DNA from: Stentor roeselii
Lineage: Eukaryota; Ciliophora; Heterotrichea; Heterotrichida; Stentoridae
Length of the DNA stretch: 64,000 nt
NCBI GenBank assembly: GCA_006503475.1
Contig: RSEH01000145.1
Location: 1 to 64,000, forward strand
Direction: 5' to 3'
The notes under the pieces were generated by a model, which worked only from the letters and a program-made list of their open reading frames with translations, was not told where the DNA came from and searched no databases. Position 1 is the stretch's first letter; each line of letters starts with the position of its first letter. The translations under genes and the position numbers were made by a program. Positions 35,783-44,723 of this stretch are shown here, piece by piece.

Positions 35783-37705
35783 ATGAGTCGCAAACTCATG
35801 GATTTAGTTAACTATGCTTGTAAGAGTCAAATTAAGTACTCAGAGGTTATGCCAGAATTAATAAAACTAGTTGACAACGGTTCAGTAAGTGAGTGCAAAC
35901 AAGTCATAGACTCATTAAAAGACATCATATCAGACAAAAAGTGTTCCCCCAGTCAAAAAACCCTAGCATTAGACCTCTTTCAAGCATGCATGTTGCTCAA
36001 CAAGTCAGATTTCATCCAAACAGCAGAGTCAAGAATATTAAGTACTTTAGTCAAACTTGCAACCAGATCCCCAGTGATCCTTTTCCATGATTCAATCGAA
36101 ACCAAAGCAAAAGAGCAAGACTCTGAACGTTTTTTAAACAAACTTCTAAATTTTATATACATCTGGGCGAATGAATTTACTTATGAATCAGGAAAAACTA
36201 GTGAATTCACAAAAGCTTTTTATAAATTAAGGGAAATTGTCAAATTTCCTGATAGAAAAATCAGAAGCAACTCAAGATCTGCGACTATTCCACCCACACC
36301 AGTTTCTTCTGATAGACCTAAGGAAAAAATCACTCTGAAGTATATACTGGGAATGCTTGAAGTCGTGGAATCGATGCCTGAACCTCGAAGTTCTGAAGCG
36401 GGGGTGGAATTGTTGAATTCTTTAGAGCAGGTTGTTCCTAATCTTGAAGAAACTTTGAAAGTTGCGATGAATTCAAATGATAAGAGTATTAAGGATAGGG
36501 TGTTGAAGGTGATGAACCGAGTCAACAAAGTTCTAGGAAGACCTGAATTCAACTACCGAAATTCAGTCCCAGCTCCACTAAACACCAGTTTTTTAAATGA
36601 AATAACAGGAATCGACCTAGGACTAGATTCAAAAACAAACCGAGAATACCTAGGTAGCTATTCCGCAATGAAAACCTCAAGTTTACACTCATCCAATTCT
36701 TTCATAGAAAAATCTTCAAATTCTTTTGTTTTTCCAGACCCGGGGGACTCAGCAGAACTGGAAAAAATGCGAAAAATTCTTGAATCAAAAAACGAGTATT
36801 TATTGCAACTCGAGCAAAAAAACCTGATTCTTCAAGCGCAAGTGAAAAGTTTAGAGGAAAATCTCGAAAAGTACAAAGAAATGTTTGCAAGTAAAGAACT
36901 TGAATGCCAGAATTTGATGAGCATCATGAACCAACATGCAAACAAGATGGTTAAAAAACAAGAAACTTTTAAAGAAGGTTTTTTTGAAGAAAAACAAGAA
37001 AATCACTTAGAATTAAATGATTTTAGAATGAGTCTTTGTGATCGACATAAAATTTTACTTGAAAATTCTTATGTTTTGATTACTTTTGATGGGACTTTGA
37101 AGGGAAATGCTTATCAACTTGTACTGAAAGTGTTGAATGTCACGGATTCAATTATTAGAAATTTGGATTTTGAAGTCGAAAGTGCTTTCGGATTCGACAT
37201 CAAGTTTTCTTCTAGCGAACAAAAAGTTGTTCAAGCACTTGGAGAGGCCACAAAAGAACTGGTTGTTCAGAATCTCTGTGTAACTGATACTATTCCTGTT
37301 GTTTCAGTCAAGTTTCTTCAAGAAAAACAAGAGTTTTCTTTTAGTTTTCGGATTCCAGTCAATATCTGTCGATTTGCTCAGGTATTTACTTTACAGACTC
37401 AGGATTTGTGGAATGAGTTTGAGTTACTTGCTTTTGATAATGATAATTCTTTGGTGTTTTGTAGCTTCTCATTCAAAAAGTGCAAAAGATTGATGAGACT
37501 TTCACAAAATGCGAAGATTTTTACAAATTCTAATTTGAATGGACTTTCTGATAATCAAATTTTGGTTTGTTTTGAAATGAGTAAGAGAGTTTATATATTG
37601 GTTACTGTCAAAACAATCCACCAGCAAGCCACAATAGAAATTAGAAGCGAGTTACTATCAATACGTAAATCTTTAATGATACTCATATCAAACCAGCTAA
37701 AATAA
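35783..37705 (+). CDS. VHS/ENTH-like protein with alpha-adaptin-type ear
   Basis: ATG at 35783, 640 residues, no intron. Residues 1-145 are an alpha-helical superhelix of VHS/ENTH type (LVNYACKSQIKYSEVMPELI, LALDLFQACMLLN, SERFLNKLLNFIYIW). About 180-255 is a second helical bundle in the place of a GAT domain. A linker leads to a coiled coil (about 325-385). About 410-640 has the two-part appendage of AP-2 alpha: a beta sandwich beginning LLENSYVLITFDGTLKGNAY, then FSFRIPVNICRFAQVFTLQT and a platform ending with IEIRSELLSIRKSLM. Such ears recruit accessory proteins to coats. It resembles a GGA in order, but with a bilobed ear. Probably a clathrin-linked trafficking adaptor. Confidence 0.82.
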   Translation: MSRKLMDLVNYACKSQIKYSEVMPELIKLVDNGSVSECKQVIDSLKDIISDKKCSPSQKTLALDLFQACMLLNKSDFIQTAESRILSTLVKLATRSPVILFHDSIETKAKEQDSERFLNKLLNFIYIWANEFTYESGKTSEFTKAFYKLREIVKFPDRKIRSNSRSATIPPTPVSSDRPKEKITLKYILGMLEVVESMPEPRSSEAGVELLNSLEQVVPNLEETLKVAMNSNDKSIKDRVLKVMNRVNKVLGRPEFNYRNSVPAPLNTSFLNEITGIDLGLDSKTNREYLGSYSAMKTSSLHSSNSFIEKSSNSFVFPDPGDSAELEKMRKILESKNEYLLQLEQKNLILQAQVKSLEENLEKYKEMFASKELECQNLMSIMNQHANKMVKKQETFKEGFFEEKQENHLELNDFRMSLCDRHKILLENSYVLITFDGTLKGNAYQLVLKVLNVTDSIIRNLDFEVESAFGFDIKFSSSEQKVVQALGEATKELVVQNLCVTDTIPVVSVKFLQEKQEFSFSFRIPVNICRFAQVFTLQTQDLWNEFELLAFDNDNSLVFCSFSFKKCKRLMRLSQNAKIFTNSNLNGLSDNQILVCFEMSKRVYILVTVKTIHQQATIEIRSELLSIRKSLMILISNQLK

Positions 37706-37754
37706 CTTCCAAAGCAGATGTTAATAACAAAAGATTAGGAATTAATTTAATTTA

Positions 37755-38774
37755 TCAAACTCCATCTAGTGACCTAAGAGTAAAATCGATTTCAAGCATA
37801 GGACCCAAACGTCCAGTCTTTAATTTCAAGCCTCCGTCTTTTCCAAAGTCCCCTGGCCAGACCTTGCTCGGATCACATTCTTCAGGCAGCAAGCCAACTG
37901 ATTTATAGGCTGCTGCAAGGAGTTCTGAGCAGAAAAAATCGTCTTGTTGACCTGGTTTTTTCTTGTTCTTCGAAATGATCTTCATTGCACTGAAGCCGAA
38001 CTTTTTGCCTTGAGTTTCTGTCATGAATCGGTTGAAGTCCTGGTAATATCTTTCAGGATTTTCGATTTCGAGTCTTCTTAAGATTATCCGGTTGTACATA
38101 TCGATCCAGCCTTTTTGCAAGAAGTCTTCCCAATAAGCAAAAGCAACTCCATCAGCCTGAGTAGCTTCAAAAACCAAAATCTTTTCATTCTCATCCACAA
38201 AAACCATAGCAGCATGATCAAAAGCACTCCTAGCAATCCCTCTCTGTATTTTCGCTCCAACATTCTTCGCCTGAAACAATAAAATATCTCCAGTTTTCAC
38301 CAAACTCACAAACTTCAAATTAGAAATTTTTTCATATCTCCAAAACCTTTCCTGAATAGAAACCGAGTTAACAACACAGTCCATCGGAGAGAACAAAGCG
38401 AAATTAGCATTAAGACTAGTAAGCCACATTTGTCTTTCACTTCTCGAGCGAGCTTTGAACAAGAACTGATGATCACAGCTGTGAAATTCCATAATAAACT
38501 GTTTTTCCTTCTTAGTCTCGATGGTTCCTGACAATTGGCGGAAGTTGAAAACTCCTGAAGGACAAAGTTGGCTTTCTTGGTCGAAGTACTTGAATCGACC
38601 GTCGGATACGGTGCAAAAGGACCATTCCCAGTTATTTGCCTTGCCTATGGGCCGACGGCGAAGCCAGCCGCGCATCTCGTCCATCATTTCGGACACCCAG
38701 GTCTCTGAAGACCCTGCAGGAGGTTCTTTGCTCACTGGTGTGAATGCGTAGTCCATCGAACCTTCATCAATCAT
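37755..38774 (-). CDS. PH domain fused to YiiX/NlpC-P60-like cysteine hydrolase
   Basis: ATG at 38774, 339 residues. Residues about 33-130 form a PH domain (MRGWLRRRPIGKANNWEWSF to the final Trp helix SRSERQMWLTSLNANF). Residues 155-300 are a permuted papain-like fold: TGDILLFQAKN, His in RSAFDHAAMVF (near 188), VFEATQADGV, then Cys in DDFFCSELLAAAY (near 281). His before Cys marks the YiiX/LRAT-like permuted arrangement, whose members cleave amide or acyl bonds, often in lipids or peptides. The PH domain suggests a membrane lipid target. Substrate unknown. It converges on the VHS-ear gene with 49 bp between stops. Confidence 0.85.
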   Translation of the reverse strand: MIDEGSMDYAFTPVSKEPPAGSSETWVSEMMDEMRGWLRRRPIGKANNWEWSFCTVSDGRFKYFDQESQLCPSGVFNFRQLSGTIETKKEKQFIMEFHSCDHQFLFKARSRSERQMWLTSLNANFALFSPMDCVVNSVSIQERFWRYEKISNLKFVSLVKTGDILLFQAKNVGAKIQRGIARSAFDHAAMVFVDENEKILVFEATQADGVAFAYWEDFLQKGWIDMYNRIILRRLEIENPERYYQDFNRFMTETQGKKFGFSAMKIISKNKKKPGQQDDFFCSELLAAAYKSVGLLPEECDPSKVWPGDFGKDGGLKLKTGRLGPMLEIDFTLRSLDGV

Positions 38775-38815
38775 TTTATGGAAGGGAATACGATTAGAGA
38801 CTGGTTATTAACTAG

Positions 38816-38941
38816 CTATTCCTTTTCTTTTTCGGATTTGCAGCATTTCGGTAAAACGAAGGTCTTTACGAGGAAGGCGCCGATTACTATTGTTGTAACT
38901 CCTGCTACGACGTAGAGAATCTTCTTTTGATTGGAGTCCAT
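38816..38941 (-). CDS. 41-residue single-pass membrane micro-protein
   Basis: A short frame from ATG 38941 to TAG at 38816 codes for 41 residues. Residues 1-7 are polar (MDSNQKK), 8-30 are a clear membrane helix (ILYVVAGVTTIVIGAFLVKT), and the end is KCCKSEKEKE. The two Cys after the helix could be palmitoylated. The codon use matches the neighbours, the base composition is well above that of intergenic DNA, and the ATG has an atataacATGG context. It sits between two larger genes on the same strand, 41 bp upstream of the PH-hydrolase ATG. No family is recognised. Confidence 0.72.
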   Translation of the reverse strand: MDSNQKKILYVVAGVTTIVIGAFLVKTFVLPKCCKSEKEKE

Positions 38942-39057
38942 GTTATATTTATAGCCATTTATCTTCTATGATTAAACTAAAGTCCATATCAGTCCGTGTC
39001 AGAAGCAATCACGAAATCCACATAACTCTAAAATATTATCATTAATCTATCCTTATT

Positions 39058-40851
39058 CTAATGTTTTCCTCTCAACTGTCTATCAAGCCTCTGCCTATTC
39101 TCAACCCGTTGTTTCCACGCAGCAGCAAATTCAAGATTTTTCCTAAAAAGCCAAATCAAATCCTCCCGAAAGCGCCAATCACTAGGCAAAGGAAAATCAA
39201 CAGGTACATGCCTCTGAGGCGAAACCTGTTCCAATTCCCAAATTTTTTCCTTTTTCTGATCCCTTAAAGCTTTAAACTTTTTAAGCCAAGATCCCCAAAC
39301 CGTAGCAACAAAATTTTTTTTATTTCCATCATTTTTCCAGACCTTTCCAATAAAATCATCTTTTTTCATAGATTTTTTTTTAATAGCCCATTTGTGTCTA
39401 TCTTCTCCAATGCGAATAGCGGCATTGAGTCCATTTCTAAGGTCTTTAAACTCGAATTCTCCAACCCAATTAAGAGACCGTTCGCCGTACATGGTTCCTC
39501 CCAACAAGAACTGCGGCTGTGTAAAGGTGATGACCTGTCCTGGGAACTGAACATGGGTGTACCCGCGGAACTCGCCTTTGAGCTCGTTGAAGCCGAGAGA
39601 GCCGTCGAGTTCGTAGTAGCCGAACATTCGGTAACCCTGCCCGATGACGTCGAAATGGTCTGTGGGCGGGTTGTGCGCCGTGTGCTCCACGTAGACTTTG
39701 CTTCCATCGGGATAAGTCCCTTCAAAAGTCTCTCCTAATAAAGGGTTAAACGGCTTTTCTTGCTTGCTGCCTATGTAAAGTCCGCTTATTGAAAAAGCCA
39801 TCACGTGCAATAAACGGTCGACTGGGTCTGAAAGTTTACTTGCCTTTGTTAGTAATAAAGGAGCGAATGAAAAACGGTCAACTAGGCGCTCAGCTGTCGA
39901 CCTCGGCTCGAATATTCGAACTGGAAGTGATATTGAAACTGCTCCGAGACCTTTTGAGATGTTTGCAACTACTTGTTTGAAAACTTCACCGACTACACCT
40001 TTTTGCTTTTCAATTGCTTCTTTGTCTACACAGATCAAGCCACCTTTAGAGTGAACTTCAAGTCCTTTTAAAATCTCGCTTTTTTCAGTGGGTTTCGGCT
40101 TTTTTAACTCAGTTAGCTTGAGATAGGTCGGTGGGGGACAACTTGGGTTAAAAGGGTCTCCTTTCAAGAAGGAATAAGGACCTGTTCCACACTTTTCTGA
40201 GTAAATCAACGGGTTTTCACCGTCGATTGGCTCAATCGCGACTTCTGTCGGCACGTACTTCGGAATAGGAGGGTCCGGGTCAGGTTCAGTTTTCGGTCTT
40301 TCTGAACTTTCAGAGCTTTCAGAGCTTTCATAATTATCATGTTTTTCGTTTTTCACGTCTTTTTCAGCCCCTCGATGAAGAATCGAGGGGATTTCATCGA
40401 AAGAAGCGATTGAAAAACGATCACTGAAGACTTCCATACGAAAAGAAGCAGGTCGAGACAAGCTGTGAATTGAATTCGGAAGGTCAAGTTCAGGAAGGTC
40501 TGGAAGAGGAACTGCGATGTTAGGAGGAAGAATGTTTTTTCTTTCTTTGGCTTCGTAGTACTCTTGAACACAAGCGCAGCACATGAGGGGACTTGAGTAA
40601 ATCAGGCAGTCTTTCAGGTAACTTCCTCGGATTTTCAGGAGTTTTCGGATTTTTCCACGGTTGTAAGCTGCTCCGAAGCAGCATAAAGTCAAACTGCAGA
40701 GAAATGGACCGACTCGTCCTCTGTCTCGAGATCTGAAGGTTTTCGCTTGGACCAGCCCGACACCGAGCCAGAGACAACAGGTCGGAAGTAAACATTTGGA
40801 TAAGTAATTCATTTGAAAACTGCAGAGACCTTGATTCCACTTTTCAGTCAT
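39058..40851 (-). CDS. PLAC8-OSBP fusion (oxysterol-binding protein-related)
   Basis: ATG at 40851, 597 residues. Residues 1-100 are Cys-rich and match PLAC8: LSKCLLPTCCLWLGVGLVQA, TLCCFGAAYNRGKIRKLLKI, then CLIYSSPLMCCACVQEYYEA. A disordered linker (about 110-250) precedes the OSBP lipid-transfer domain (about 265-590) with EKPFNPLLGETFEG, GGTMYGERSLNWVGEFEF and VWGSWLKKF. The hallmark EQVSHHPP is EHTAHNPP here, near residue 390, keeping Glu, one His and the Pro pair. ORPs exchange sterols or phosphoinositides at membrane contacts. The PLAC8 part, often membrane-associated, may replace PH or FFAT targeting. Confidence 0.88.
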   Translation of the reverse strand: MTEKWNQGLCSFQMNYLSKCLLPTCCLWLGVGLVQAKTFRSRDRGRVGPFLCSLTLCCFGAAYNRGKIRKLLKIRGSYLKDCLIYSSPLMCCACVQEYYEAKERKNILPPNIAVPLPDLPELDLPNSIHSLSRPASFRMEVFSDRFSIASFDEIPSILHRGAEKDVKNEKHDNYESSESSESSERPKTEPDPDPPIPKYVPTEVAIEPIDGENPLIYSEKCGTGPYSFLKGDPFNPSCPPPTYLKLTELKKPKPTEKSEILKGLEVHSKGGLICVDKEAIEKQKGVVGEVFKQVVANISKGLGAVSISLPVRIFEPRSTAERLVDRFSFAPLLLTKASKLSDPVDRLLHVMAFSISGLYIGSKQEKPFNPLLGETFEGTYPDGSKVYVEHTAHNPPTDHFDVIGQGYRMFGYYELDGSLGFNELKGEFRGYTHVQFPGQVITFTQPQFLLGGTMYGERSLNWVGEFEFKDLRNGLNAAIRIGEDRHKWAIKKKSMKKDDFIGKVWKNDGNKKNFVATVWGSWLKKFKALRDQKKEKIWELEQVSPQRHVPVDFPLPSDWRFREDLIWLFRKNLEFAAAWKQRVENRQRLDRQLRGKH

Positions 40852-40930
40852 TTGAATTATATTGTGTTAATTAATAAAGAATTTTAAGTTTTAGAAGTTT
40901 GAATGGAATCAATCATTAAAACCTTAATTA

Positions 40931-43717
40931 TTAGATTGTTTGAGTTTTTGAGTTTATCAATTGTGAAAGCTCGAGAGATAGTGCCTTGGAATGAGAGGAT
41001 TTTAGTAAAAAATTACAGGTTTCTGATAATTTTGGAAGAGATTCAGGGTGGATTGAGGTATCTGTCAGTTTTAATAAGATGATTAAAGTTTCAATTGAGA
41101 GTTCTTGAAGGTCTTCATCTTTAGAATGGCATAGCTGTAGAAGTCTGTCAATTGCTTTTAGACTTCCATTTGCTGGAACTTCTCGAAAAGTCTTGACGTA
41201 TGACTTGAATATTTTAACGCCTGCAGAAACCAAGATGTCATCGGTTCCCATCATCAGCTGGAAGAAACTGTTTAACTTGTGAACCATTAGCATTTTGAAC
41301 TGCCCATCGAAGGATTCGATCAGTACAATTAGTAGTTCAGCTGAGCAGTCAACCAAATCTTGAACTTTTACTCCCAATTCACAATAATCAACACTCAGCA
41401 TTTTTCCAACACAAATAGAAACCACACTACTTAGCACCTCTAAAACATACTGAGCGACAGACAATCCAAGAAAACTGAAATCCTTTAAAATAACCGAAAC
41501 TTTTTTCAGACCTCTCATCAAAACTTTGCAAGACTTGGGGTTGTTATTAAGAAGTTTAGGAATCAAAGGAACAACAACAGAAAATAATTCAAAAGTCATC
41601 CTTTCAGCTTCAAGTCTCGGGTTGATTGCAATTAAAGAGCAAATCACATTAATCGACTTCTTCTTCATTACAGAGTCAAAATCAAAGTCGAGCATCTTTT
41701 TCATTAAAACAAAGCAAGACTCACTCCAAGGCAAGAAAAGAGTCTGAAGGCCTTGGGCGAGGTCATCAAGCAGCAGACAAGCCCAGCCCTTGTTTTGAAG
41801 AGCTTCACTGTTTAAAGCGATTTTGCAGGGAAAGCTTCCAGAGCGCTCTGCTGAGATGCCTTTTTCATTACTCGCTAATGAGGCATTGTCAAAGAACTCC
41901 ATGTCCACTGAAGCTGAGGCGTTTATTAAAAGCTCTTGAATAAAATCGTTGAAAAATGAAGGAATTGACTGAAGTTTAATGATGCTTCTTGTTATCACTT
42001 GAAGGACCTGGTTGTAGATGTAATCAGTTTTCGTTGTTTTTGATTTTAATTCTAACATTTTTAATAGAATTTCGTTTTCTCCGTGAAAACTTTCGAGTTC
42101 CACGATGTATGCCATGCATCGAAGACTTGACTCTTTTAGTTTAACATCTAAGGCTTGAGAAGGAAGAGATGCTTCCAGTTTAAATAGAAGATCAGAAACT
42201 GAAGGGCTGAATTGACCTGATATTTCAATAATTGACGTGAAAGTATCAATGACTTGCATTAAAACTAAGGTGCTTGTAGACTCGCTTGATATGATTTGCA
42301 TTAAACCTGTTTGGATTTGGTTCAAATGAACATTAAGAAAGTTTATTTCATGAGGTTCTTCAAGAATTCCACAGTAGTTTATAAGACACTTACTTGCCTG
42401 AATAATCACTTTCGCAGGATTCTCAGTTCGAAGATTCATAACTAGCACCTTAATCACATCCACCGATCTCCTATCCTTAACAACCACAGGAAAAGCATTA
42501 CAAATAAGTCCCAAAGCAGTCAAACCAGCATGTCTCAGTCTCGGATGTTCAGAAGTACAATGTCCAATAATCACTCCAAAAAATTCATCAAAATTTTCAA
42601 GGAAACTTTCTTCACAATGTTCAGCAACAAGTCCCAAAGCCGTGAGACCTGAATGCAAATGAATCCAAAAATCAGATTTAAACATCGGCTGCAGGATTAA
42701 ATTCAAAAAAGGAAAAATCTTTTCTCGAGCAAGGCAAGCCAATTCATTTAAAAGCGACCTGCCAATTTGAAATAGTTTGCTTTCATCAGAATCTTCCGAG
42801 TTGATCCACGCCTGAAGATCGGAATGATGATCAACAATAAACAAAAGTTGAAAAACCGCTGCAATGATTTCTTGAATCAAGTTGTTACTGTTAAAGTTCT
42901 CCTCTGCCCCTTCAGTGACCACTTCATTAAGAACAGCTCCTGCAAGTTCAACTGTTTCTCTCGGTTGAGAACTGTCTAAAATAAGTGAAACTAAAAATTT
43001 CACAAGTTTTTCTGTACAAGTCTCAGAAATATCTCGATACGAAGTCACCAGGGTGTTAATTCCTTCTAAAGCAGGTAACAAGTTATTCATCCTTACTTGC
43101 TGCAAGATTGAAACAACAGCTTCTAAGACTCGAGAATGAGTGTCTTTCAGGTCAGCCAATGCTAAAACAATGCAGACAGTGCGACAAGTGCTGATTTTTA
43201 CCTCGTCATCCGCGTTTTCTAGTGTTTTCCAGACCATTTCAAGCACTGCTGCCTGGTGAATGAGGATAGCCGGTTGATTTTCCTGAGAAATTTGTTCTAA
43301 GATGTGAAGACTGAGTAGTTTAAAAGGTTTGAGGTCAGAGATTAACCATTGAGACATGCAGGTCGTCAACAGTTCGCCTTCGAAGTTTTGAAGAGATGAC
43401 AAGACGACGAGAATATCTCCAACTTTCTTTAAATATGACAATGGTCTCGATGGGTGAATCATGGAGTAAAAAGTTGATTTTAATGAGGAATTTGAATAGG
43501 CTTCGAAAGGAACGTTTGAAACTAACAGCATCGACCTGTAAAGCACTAGACTTTGAATTGATATCTGGAAGTCGCTGCTTTGACTGTGAGTTAATAAGGA
43601 CTGAGATAGGTCTCTTGGGTAGAGATCTCTTAAATTTGTTATTGTTTTTGTCGCATTTTGAAGCTTGGATTGATCTGGATTCATTGAATCCAAGATTAAA
43701 TTTTTAAAATCTTCCAT
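40931..43717 (-). CDS. Importin-beta-type HEAT-repeat transporter (IPO5-like)
   Basis: ATG at 43717, 928 residues in one frame of tandem HEAT-like helix pairs. In the middle, SGLTALGLVAEHCEESFLEN and HPRLRHAGLTALGLICNAFP follow the importin-5/RanBP5 pattern, in which this region is the best conserved. The N-terminal helices (MEDFKNLILDSMNPDQSKLQ) fit the first HEAT repeat. It should be a Ran-regulated nuclear import receptor. It is distinct in sequence from the importin at 13881-16838, so they are old paralogues, not a local duplicate. An antisense frame at 43396-43707 is a shadow. Confidence 0.83.
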   Translation of the reverse strand: MEDFKNLILDSMNPDQSKLQNATKTITNLRDLYPRDLSQSLLTHSQSSDFQISIQSLVLYRSMLLVSNVPFEAYSNSSLKSTFYSMIHPSRPLSYLKKVGDILVVLSSLQNFEGELLTTCMSQWLISDLKPFKLLSLHILEQISQENQPAILIHQAAVLEMVWKTLENADDEVKISTCRTVCIVLALADLKDTHSRVLEAVVSILQQVRMNNLLPALEGINTLVTSYRDISETCTEKLVKFLVSLILDSSQPRETVELAGAVLNEVVTEGAEENFNSNNLIQEIIAAVFQLLFIVDHHSDLQAWINSEDSDESKLFQIGRSLLNELACLAREKIFPFLNLILQPMFKSDFWIHLHSGLTALGLVAEHCEESFLENFDEFFGVIIGHCTSEHPRLRHAGLTALGLICNAFPVVVKDRRSVDVIKVLVMNLRTENPAKVIIQASKCLINYCGILEEPHEINFLNVHLNQIQTGLMQIISSESTSTLVLMQVIDTFTSIIEISGQFSPSVSDLLFKLEASLPSQALDVKLKESSLRCMAYIVELESFHGENEILLKMLELKSKTTKTDYIYNQVLQVITRSIIKLQSIPSFFNDFIQELLINASASVDMEFFDNASLASNEKGISAERSGSFPCKIALNSEALQNKGWACLLLDDLAQGLQTLFLPWSESCFVLMKKMLDFDFDSVMKKKSINVICSLIAINPRLEAERMTFELFSVVVPLIPKLLNNNPKSCKVLMRGLKKVSVILKDFSFLGLSVAQYVLEVLSSVVSICVGKMLSVDYCELGVKVQDLVDCSAELLIVLIESFDGQFKMLMVHKLNSFFQLMMGTDDILVSAGVKIFKSYVKTFREVPANGSLKAIDRLLQLCHSKDEDLQELSIETLIILLKLTDTSIHPESLPKLSETCNFLLKSSHSKALSLELSQLINSKTQTI

Positions 43718-43824
43718 TTCCCGCTATTTATAATCTACCCTAAGGGACCTAACGATGAAATAATAGAATTGAAATAGTAAGTTGAGTAGACTTTTAAATT
43801 CAGGGAAATTAGATGGACTTATAA

Positions 43825-44568
43825 ATGTCAGGTTGTGCTCATTACTTGTGCAAAGTTGACATTAAAAGTCCTTGTTGCTCGGAATTCTTCTCTTGTCGCA
43901 TATGCCACGATATACAAAAAAACGAGGAAGAAAAAGACTATAAAAAACGACATACTATTGACAGATATTCTATTCCTGCTGTAAGATGTCGTGAATGTGG
44001 AAATGAACAGGAACCTGAAGATAACTGCTCGTCGTGTGGAATACAGTTCGCGACTTATTTTTGCAAGATATGTAGATTGTATGAAAGCAATCCACAGAAG
44101 ATCATCTTTCATTGTGATGGGTGTAAAATTTGCAGAATAGGACCGGAAAGTGATTATTTTCATTGCCAGGTCTGTGAATGTTGTTTGGCCATAAGCACCA
44201 AAGACAGTCACATGTGCAGAGCTGGAGTCACAAAGCAGAACTGTCCTATTTGTTTAGAAAGCCTATTTTATTCAAGAGACTCTTCAACACCCATAAAATG
44301 TGGACACTTCGTTCACAGCAAATGCTATAAAAACATGTGCAAACAAGGAGCATATCGATGTCCAGTTTGCCTAAAGAGTATATTCGAAATGAACAAATTC
44401 AACGAAGAGATTGACGCAGAAATAGAAAACACTCCAATGCCAGAAGAATACAAAGAATTTTTTGTGAATATCCTTTGCAACGATTGCCAAGGAACCTCAA
44501 ATGTAAAGTTCCATGTGATCGGATTGAAATGTCAGCAGTGCGGCGGGTACAACACGAGGAAGGTATAA
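43825..44568 (+). CDS. RCHY1: RCHY1/Pirh2-type CHY-RING E3 ubiquitin ligase
   Basis: ATG at 43825 (ataaATGT), 247 residues, about the family length. Domains in order are: a CHY zinc finger at about 1-75 (GCAHYLCKVDIKSPCC, FSCRICHD, VRCRECGNEQ), a CTCHY finger at about 75-135 (YFCKICRLYE, FHCDGCKICRIG, FHCQVCECC), a RING at about 140-185 (CPICLESLF, IKCGHFVHSKCY, CPVCLKS), and a C-terminal zinc ribbon (LCNDC to LKCQQCGGYN). This is the complete RCHY1 architecture. In animals it ubiquitinates p53 and other targets; in plants it acts in stress signalling. The ligands appear intact. Confidence 0.95.
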   Translation: MSGCAHYLCKVDIKSPCCSEFFSCRICHDIQKNEEEKDYKKRHTIDRYSIPAVRCRECGNEQEPEDNCSSCGIQFATYFCKICRLYESNPQKIIFHCDGCKICRIGPESDYFHCQVCECCLAISTKDSHMCRAGVTKQNCPICLESLFYSRDSSTPIKCGHFVHSKCYKNMCKQGAYRCPVCLKSIFEMNKFNEEIDAEIENTPMPEEYKEFFVNILCNDCQGTSNVKFHVIGLKCQQCGGYNTRKV

Positions 44569-44723
44569 TCTAGATACTCTTAATTCAGACTAGTTAAAAT
44601 CACAAATAAATCTTCAAGTCCATAAAACTCCAAATTTCAACATTCAAATAACCCTTGAATCCATCAAAACTTCTTCCACAAACAATTGAAACTTTCTTAC
44701 ACCTAATCCTATTCGATATTATA

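Noticed and set aside
44655-44723. Longer N-terminus of the START protein
   Set aside because: The extra 23 codons begin at TTG. The first ATG, with ataATG context, is at 44724.
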